From Sphingopyxis sp. Root154 (GTDB lineage Bacteria; Pseudomonadota; Alphaproteobacteria; Sphingomonadales; Sphingomonadaceae): DNA of 64,000 nt. Location: the NCBI RefSeq assembly GCF_001427105.1, contig NZ_LMGI01000003.1, positions 474,618 through 538,617 of the forward strand, given 5' to 3'. Position numbers and translations under genes: made by a program. Positions within the stretch are counted from its first letter, which is position 1. Each line of letters opens with the position of its first letter. The notes beneath the pieces are model-generated. The model did not search any database and was not told where the DNA came from. It worked only from the letters and a program-made list of their open reading frames with translations. Positions 59,771 through 64,000 of the stretch are shown one piece after another.

Positions 59771-60751
59771 TTACGCGCGCATCGACGCGAGCCGTTGGTC
59801 GACGATCGCGTCGGCCTCCGCGATAATGCGGTCGATGAGCTGCTGGCACGTCGGTATGTCGTGGATCAGTCCCTGCACCATGCCCGCCCAGAACACGCCC
59901 TTGCTGAGGTCGCCGGTCTCCAGCAATTCGCGGCCTGCCTTCCCGTTCACCAGTTCGGCGACGTCGGCGAAGGTGGCGTCGGGCACCGCGAGGCGGCGCA
60001 CCACTTCTTCGCTCACTTCGCTCTTGCCGACGCGCGCGGTGTTCTTGAGGCTGCGGAAGATCAGAAAGCTGCCGCGCTCGTCATTGTCGACATAGGCCTG
60101 CTTCACATTGTCGTGGATTGGCGCCTCGACGGTGGCGCAGAAGCGCGTTCCCATGTTGATGCCCTCGGCGCCCAGTGACAGCGCCGCGACCAGCCCGCGA
60201 CCATCGCCGAAGCCGCCCGAGGCGAGCATCGGGATCTTCACCTTGTCGGCGGCGGCGGGGATCAGGATCAGGCCCGGAATATCGTCCTCGCCCGGGTGGC
60301 CCGCGCATTCGAAGCCGTCGATCGAGATGATGTCGCAGCCCGCGCGTTCGGCGGACAGCGCGTGGCGCACCGCGGTGCATTTGTGAAGGATGGTGACGCC
60401 GTGGGGTTTCAGCATCTCCCAGATTTCGCGCACCGCTTGCGTCCCCGCGGTTTCGACGATCTTCACCCCGCCATCGATGATCGCCTGCGCATAGGCCTTG
60501 TAATCGGGGGCGTTGATCGTCGGGAATACGGTCATGTTCACGCCGAAGGGCCTGTCGGTCATCGCGCGGCAGCGTTCGATTTCCTCGCGCAGCGCTTCAG
60601 GGCTCGGCTGCGTCAGCGCTGTGATGATCCCAAGGCCGCCGGCGTTCGACACCGCGCTCGCCAGTTCGGCGTAGCCGACGCTCTGCATCCCGCCCTGGAC
60701 GATCGGATGCTCTATGCCCAGCATTTCGGTGATGCGTGTCTTGAAAGCCAT
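59771..60751 (-). CDS. Nitronate monooxygenase
   Basis: This is a 326-residue FMN-dependent TIM-barrel enzyme of the 2-nitropropane dioxygenase family, oxidising nitronates. Motifs: PIVQGGMQSVGYAELASAV, DGFECAGHPGE (active-site His region), LASGGFGDGRGL and GTRFCATVEA. The start has an AGGAGAG ribosome-binding site. It is divergent from the first acyl-CoA dehydrogenase across a gap that contains a palindromic operator. Confidence 0.94.
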   Translation of the reverse strand: MAFKTRITEMLGIEHPIVQGGMQSVGYAELASAVSNAGGLGIITALTQPSPEALREEIERCRAMTDRPFGVNMTVFPTINAPDYKAYAQAIIDGGVKIVETAGTQAVREIWEMLKPHGVTILHKCTAVRHALSAERAGCDIISIDGFECAGHPGEDDIPGLILIPAAADKVKIPMLASGGFGDGRGLVAALSLGAEGINMGTRFCATVEAPIHDNVKQAYVDNDERGSFLIFRSLKNTARVGKSEVSEEVVRRLAVPDATFADVAELVNGKAGRELLETGDLSKGVFWAGMVQGLIHDIPTCQQLIDRIIAEADAIVDQRLASMRA

Positions 60752-60811
60752 TTCGATCTCTCCTGCGCGATACTGCCCTTACGGCATCTTCGCTCCGGTC
60801 CATGAAATAAC

Positions 60812-60827
60812 TTGACGCTTACGTCAA
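60812..60827. promoter_or_regulatory. Palindromic operator, copy 1
   Basis: TTGACG-CTTA-CGTCAA has perfect 6-bp arms and is followed by CGTCGGGTT. The same arms recur at 62097-62112 before the next acyl-CoA dehydrogenase, with a matching downstream sequence (CGTCCGGTT). The site lies between the divergent nitronate monooxygenase and acyl-CoA dehydrogenase genes. TTGACG may be a -35 element. The arrangement recalls MerR-family (LiuR-type) or TetR-family sites of acyl-CoA catabolism. Confidence 0.7.
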
Positions 60828-60872
60828 CGTCGGGTTGACTAGGAAAATAGTTAGATAACGAAGGGAATCGAA

Positions 60873-62054
60873 ATGACGGCGGGCGAAGGCATATCGGATC
60901 GGGCGCTGGCCATCGCCGCAAAGGTCGAAACGTTCGTCCGTGAGACGGTGGTCCCTTTTGAGAAGGATCCGCGCCGTGACCATCATAACGCCCCAACCGA
61001 CGAACTCGTCATGGAAATGCGCGAGCACGCGCGCGCGGCGGGCGTGCTGACCCCGCACATCCTTGGCGACGGCGATCATTTGAACCAGCGCGAGACCGCG
61101 GTCGTGCTCATCAAGAGCGGCCTGTCGCCGCTCGGCCCGCTCGCGTGCAACACGATGGCGCCCGATGAGGGCAATATGTACCTTCTCGGCAAGGAAGGCA
61201 GCCCCGAACTCAAGGAGCGCTTTTTGAAGCCGATGGTCGAAGGCCGCGTCCGCTCGGCCTTCTTCATGACCGAGCCGGCCGAGGACGGCGGTGCGGGGTC
61301 CGACCCGTCGATGATGAAGACGACGTGCCATCTCGACGGCAATCATTGGGTGGTGAACGGCCGCAAGACCTTCATTACCGGCGCGCAGGGTGCGCGCGTC
61401 GGCATCGTAATGGCGAAGTCCGAACAGGGCGCGTGCATGTTCCTCGTGGACCTGCCCGATCCGGCGATCCGTATCGACGATGTGCCGAACACGATCGACA
61501 GTTCGATGCCCGGCGGCCATGCGACGCTGACGATCGACAATCTGCGCGTGCCCGCTGACCAGATGCTGGGCGAGGCTGGCGAAGGCTTCCGCTATGCGCA
61601 GGTACGCCTGTCCCCTGCCCGCCTGTCGCATTGCATGCGCTGGCTCGGCGCGTGCATCCGCGCGCACGAGATCGCGACGGATTACGCCAACCGCCGCGAA
61701 GCATTCGGCAAGCCATTGATCGACCATGAGGGCGTCGGCTTCATGCTCGCCGAGAATATGATTGACCTGAAGCAGGCCGAGCTGATGATCGACTGGTGCG
61801 CGTCGGTGCTCGACACCGGATCGCTCGGCACGGTCGAAAGCTCGATGGCGAAGGTTGCGGTGTCCGAGGCGCTGATGCGGATCGCCGATCGCTGTGTACA
61901 GGTGATGGGCGGCACCGGGGTCACCGACAAGACGATCGTCGAACAGGTCTTTCGCGAGGTTCGCGCCTTCCGCATCTATGACGGCCCGACCGAGGTCCAC
62001 AAATGGAGCCTCGCGAAGAAAATCCGCCGCGACTGGAAAGCCGGGCGCGCCTGA
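60873..62054 (+). CDS. Acyl-CoA dehydrogenase family protein (1)
   Basis: This is a 393-residue flavoprotein of the acyl-CoA dehydrogenase fold. The FAD/substrate loop FFMTEPAEDGGAGSDPS and the late IYDGPTEVHKWSLAKKI, preceded by QVMGGTGVTDKT, are characteristic. The active-site base normally lies in the C-terminal helix region around residues 360-380 (FRIYDGPTE; the Glu following the GPT triad is in place). The substrate chain is not known. Its promoter region carries the operator at 60812. Confidence 0.94.
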   Translation: MTAGEGISDRALAIAAKVETFVRETVVPFEKDPRRDHHNAPTDELVMEMREHARAAGVLTPHILGDGDHLNQRETAVVLIKSGLSPLGPLACNTMAPDEGNMYLLGKEGSPELKERFLKPMVEGRVRSAFFMTEPAEDGGAGSDPSMMKTTCHLDGNHWVVNGRKTFITGAQGARVGIVMAKSEQGACMFLVDLPDPAIRIDDVPNTIDSSMPGGHATLTIDNLRVPADQMLGEAGEGFRYAQVRLSPARLSHCMRWLGACIRAHEIATDYANRREAFGKPLIDHEGVGFMLAENMIDLKQAELMIDWCASVLDTGSLGTVESSMAKVAVSEALMRIADRCVQVMGGTGVTDKTIVEQVFREVRAFRIYDGPTEVHKWSLAKKIRRDWKAGRA

Positions 62055-62096
62055 TACGACCATCAGTTGCGGTAGAAAGGCGTAGCGTCAAAGTGC

Positions 62097-62112
62097 TTGA
62101 CGTTTACGTCAA
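62097..62112. promoter_or_regulatory. Palindromic operator, copy 2
   Basis: TTGACG-TTTA-CGTCAA differs from copy 1 by one loop base and is followed by the related CGTCCGGTTCACTGG stretch. It lies 52 bases before the start of the second acyl-CoA dehydrogenase gene, in a 109-base gap. Confidence 0.7.
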
Positions 62113-62163
62113 CGTCCGGTTCACTGGTCGGAACGAGATAATGGGAGAAGGACGGGTGCGCGC

Positions 62164-63258
62164 ATGACGATCCTCTATGACGAAGGCCAGCAGGCGATCG
62201 CGACCGAATCGCGACGCGTATTGGAGGCGCGAGTTGACAAGGACGCGTTGCTGCCGCTTCTCGAAACGGTCGGCGAATATCATCGCCCCTTCTGGGATAC
62301 CGCGAAGGAACAGGGCTGGACCGCGCTCGCGCTTCCTGAAGCCGATGGTGGGCTGGGCCTTGGCCTGATCGAGCTGGGATTGATCGCGCATCAGGCGGGG
62401 CGCAGCATCAGCGGCGCGCCGTTTCTGACATCAAGTTTCGGCGCGGCGAAAGCGATCGAGCTTTTCGGATCGGACGCGCAAAAGGCGCGCTGGCTACCGG
62501 GGCTGGCGAGCGGCGAACTTATCGGTGCAATCGCTTTTGCGGCGGGTCCTGACGCGCTGCCGCGCCAGCCCGACCTGACCTTCGCCGGCGACCGGATCGA
62601 AGGCGGGATGCGTGGCGTTCCGGCCGGGCTGGCCGCCGACGTCGCGATCGTCTTTGCGAACGGCCAGGGCATGCCGGTGCTCGCGCTTGTCGATCTGGGC
62701 GACGTTCAGCGCTCTGCGGTTCCAAGCTTCGACAACAGCCGTTTGGTCGCCGACCTCAGCTTTTCCGGCGCTCCGGCCGAAATGCTCGCGATCGGTAGCG
62801 CGGCGCGCGATGCGGCACTTCGTATCCTGGCATTGCAGTCGGTCGTCACCGCGCACGAGCAGACCGGCGGCGCCGAGGCGCTGATGGAAATTGCGCGCGA
62901 CTATGCACTGACGCGTAAGGCGTTCGGCCAGCCGATCGGCGCCTTCCAGTCGGTGAAGCATCGGATCGCCGAACTTTACGGCCTCGTCGAACTGGCGCGC
63001 GCGAACTGCATCCACGCTGCAGCACGCGAAGGCGCCCCCGATTTCATCACTGCCGCCGCCGCCGCGCGCCTGTCGGCGACCGAGGCCTATGACACCGCGG
63101 CGCGCGATTGCATCCAGATCCATGGCGGCATCGGCGTGACATGGGAGATCGGCCTACACCTCCATATGCGCCGCGCACGCAGCCTCGCGATCGAGCAAGG
63201 CAGCGGCTTGTTCTGGGAGGATGTCCTCGTCGACCAGCTTGCGGGAGAAGCGGCATGA
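62164..63258 (+). CDS. Acyl-CoA dehydrogenase family protein (2)
   Basis: This 364-residue paralogue is shorter and more diverged. It has an N-terminal helical domain (QGWTALALPEADGGLGLGLIE), a middle beta domain with few recognisable motifs, and a C-terminal segment RKAFGQPIGAFQSVKHRIAE followed by CIQIHGGIGVTWEIGLHLHMRRA. The canonical TEP/SGSD loop is missing (the region reads AFAAGPDALPRQPD), which suggests the non-catalytic or heteromeric partner of the next gene. Its stop overlaps the next ATG (ATGA). Confidence 0.9.
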   Translation: MTILYDEGQQAIATESRRVLEARVDKDALLPLLETVGEYHRPFWDTAKEQGWTALALPEADGGLGLGLIELGLIAHQAGRSISGAPFLTSSFGAAKAIELFGSDAQKARWLPGLASGELIGAIAFAAGPDALPRQPDLTFAGDRIEGGMRGVPAGLAADVAIVFANGQGMPVLALVDLGDVQRSAVPSFDNSRLVADLSFSGAPAEMLAIGSAARDAALRILALQSVVTAHEQTGGAEALMEIARDYALTRKAFGQPIGAFQSVKHRIAELYGLVELARANCIHAAAREGAPDFITAAAAARLSATEAYDTAARDCIQIHGGIGVTWEIGLHLHMRRARSLAIEQGSGLFWEDVLVDQLAGEAA

Positions 63259-64000
63259 GTGATCTCGAAGGCTATCGCGCCAAGGCCGCAGGGTGGCTGG
63301 CCTCGATGGAGCCAACCTTTGGGCGCGACGCGCGCAAGGGCCTGTCGGAAGCCGACGATCTCGCGCTCGGCCGCCGCTATCAGAAGGCGAAGTTCGACGC
63401 GGGTTATGCCGGCATCAATTGGCCGACCGAATATGGCGGCCAGGGCCTCGGCCACCTCGAAAAGGTCACCTTTGATGCCGAGGAAATGAAGCACGGCTTT
63501 CCAAGTTTCTATTTCGGCATTTCGCTCGGCATGCCGGTGCCGGTGCTGATGCAGTTCGGCAGCGACAAGGAGTTCGTCAAGGAACGCGTTCTGAAGGCGC
63601 TGCAGGGCGAGGAAATCTGGTGCCAGCTTTTCTCCGAACCTTCAGGCGGCTCGGACCTTGCGGGGCTGCGCACCAAGGCCGAACCCGACGGCAATGGGTG
63701 GAAGATCAACGGGCAGAAGGTGTGGACGAGCTGGGCGCATTATAGCGATTATGGCGTAATCGTCGTCCGCACTGATCCCAATGTGCCGAAACACAAGGGG
63801 CTCACTTACTTCTGGGTCGATATGAAGGCGCCGGGGGTTACCGTGCGTCCGATCAAGCTCGCGGGTGGCGACAGCCATGTCAACGAGGTGTTCTTCGACG
63901 ATGTGAAGATCACCGACGATCACCGCATGTCGCCTGTCGGCGGCGGTTTTGCCGTTGCGATCGCGACTCTGATGATCGAACGCTATGTCGCGACCGACAG
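63255..64000 (+). CDS. Acyl-CoA dehydrogenase family protein (3), 3' end outside window
   Basis: The frame opens at ATG 63255 (ATGA overlap with the previous gene) and is open to the window end, 248 residues so far. Family signatures are present: INWPTEYGGQGLGHLEKV, the FAD/substrate loop CQLFSEPSGGSDLAGLRT, and NGQKVWTSWAHYSDYG. It probably forms a heteromer with the preceding protein, as in paired (alpha2beta2-type) steroid or fatty acyl-CoA dehydrogenases; this is inferred from the coupling and the missing loop in protein 2. Confidence 0.93.
   Translation, partial: MSDLEGYRAKAAGWLASMEPTFGRDARKGLSEADDLALGRRYQKAKFDAGYAGINWPTEYGGQGLGHLEKVTFDAEEMKHGFPSFYFGISLGMPVPVLMQFGSDKEFVKERVLKALQGEEIWCQLFSEPSGGSDLAGLRTKAEPDGNGWKINGQKVWTSWAHYSDYGVIVVRTDPNVPKHKGLTYFWVDMKAPGVTVRPIKLAGGDSHVNEVFFDDVKITDDHRMSPVGGGFAVAIATLMIERYVATD

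Overview
The window is a GC-rich chromosomal segment from an alphaproteobacterium, most likely a sphingomonad (Sphingopyxis/Sphingomonas type). This is inferred from four things: the nuoA-N operon running into birA-coaX-rnj; the dusB-ntrB-ntrC-ntrY-ntrX-hfq-hflX cluster with a double-domain Hfq; an IspDF fusion; and REP-like palindromes of the kind scattered through sphingomonad genomes. It reads as core chromosome. I see no integrase, transposase, prophage, plasmid or CRISPR signature.

Layout. 1-1808: 3' end of efp, a palindrome pair, suhB, a second palindrome, and a divergent exported YbjN-type protein. 2038-20164: a complete 14-subunit complex I operon (nuoA to nuoN) with a 45-codon extra gene between nuoG and nuoH, continuing into birA, coaX, rnj and a DUF1467 gene; nearly every junction is an NTGA start/stop overlap. 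20245-27906: a two-TM coiled-coil protein resembling polarity scaffolds, divergent from a histidine-less Hpt-like protein; an exported TPR protein; an Lrp/AsnC regulator; a degenerate sensor kinase; a polysaccharide-deacetylase-like protein. 27976-36810: three metabolic/peptidase genes, two tRNAs, an Ala-rich lipoprotein, EttA, a thioesterase, a structured intergenic region with two tandem hairpins, a DUF899 protein and a carbonic anhydrase pair. 36852-39977: lipA, a RatA/Coq10-like gene, pncC-like and ispDF.

40075-50282: dusB-ntrBC-ntrYX-hfq-hflX, the classic alphaproteobacterial nitrogen-control cluster, convergent with mazG and a small membrane protein gene. 50279-58339: a long minus-strand cell-envelope/replication run (mltB-rlpA-dac-tmk-holB-metG-tatD-MBL hydrolase-small protein), again tightly overlapped. 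58483-64000: tRNA-Ser, a hydrolase-like/flavin-reductase fusion, nitronate monooxygenase and three acyl-CoA dehydrogenases (the last cut by the window end), with two copies of one inverted-repeat operator that probably place these genes in one regulon.

The most notable items are the tandem Hfq, the unannotated small genes embedded in operons, genes that appear to start at CTG within a CTGA overlap, the operator pair at the acyl-CoA dehydrogenase locus, the tandem hairpins at 34675-34775, and several enzyme-like or signalling proteins that have lost a catalytic residue.
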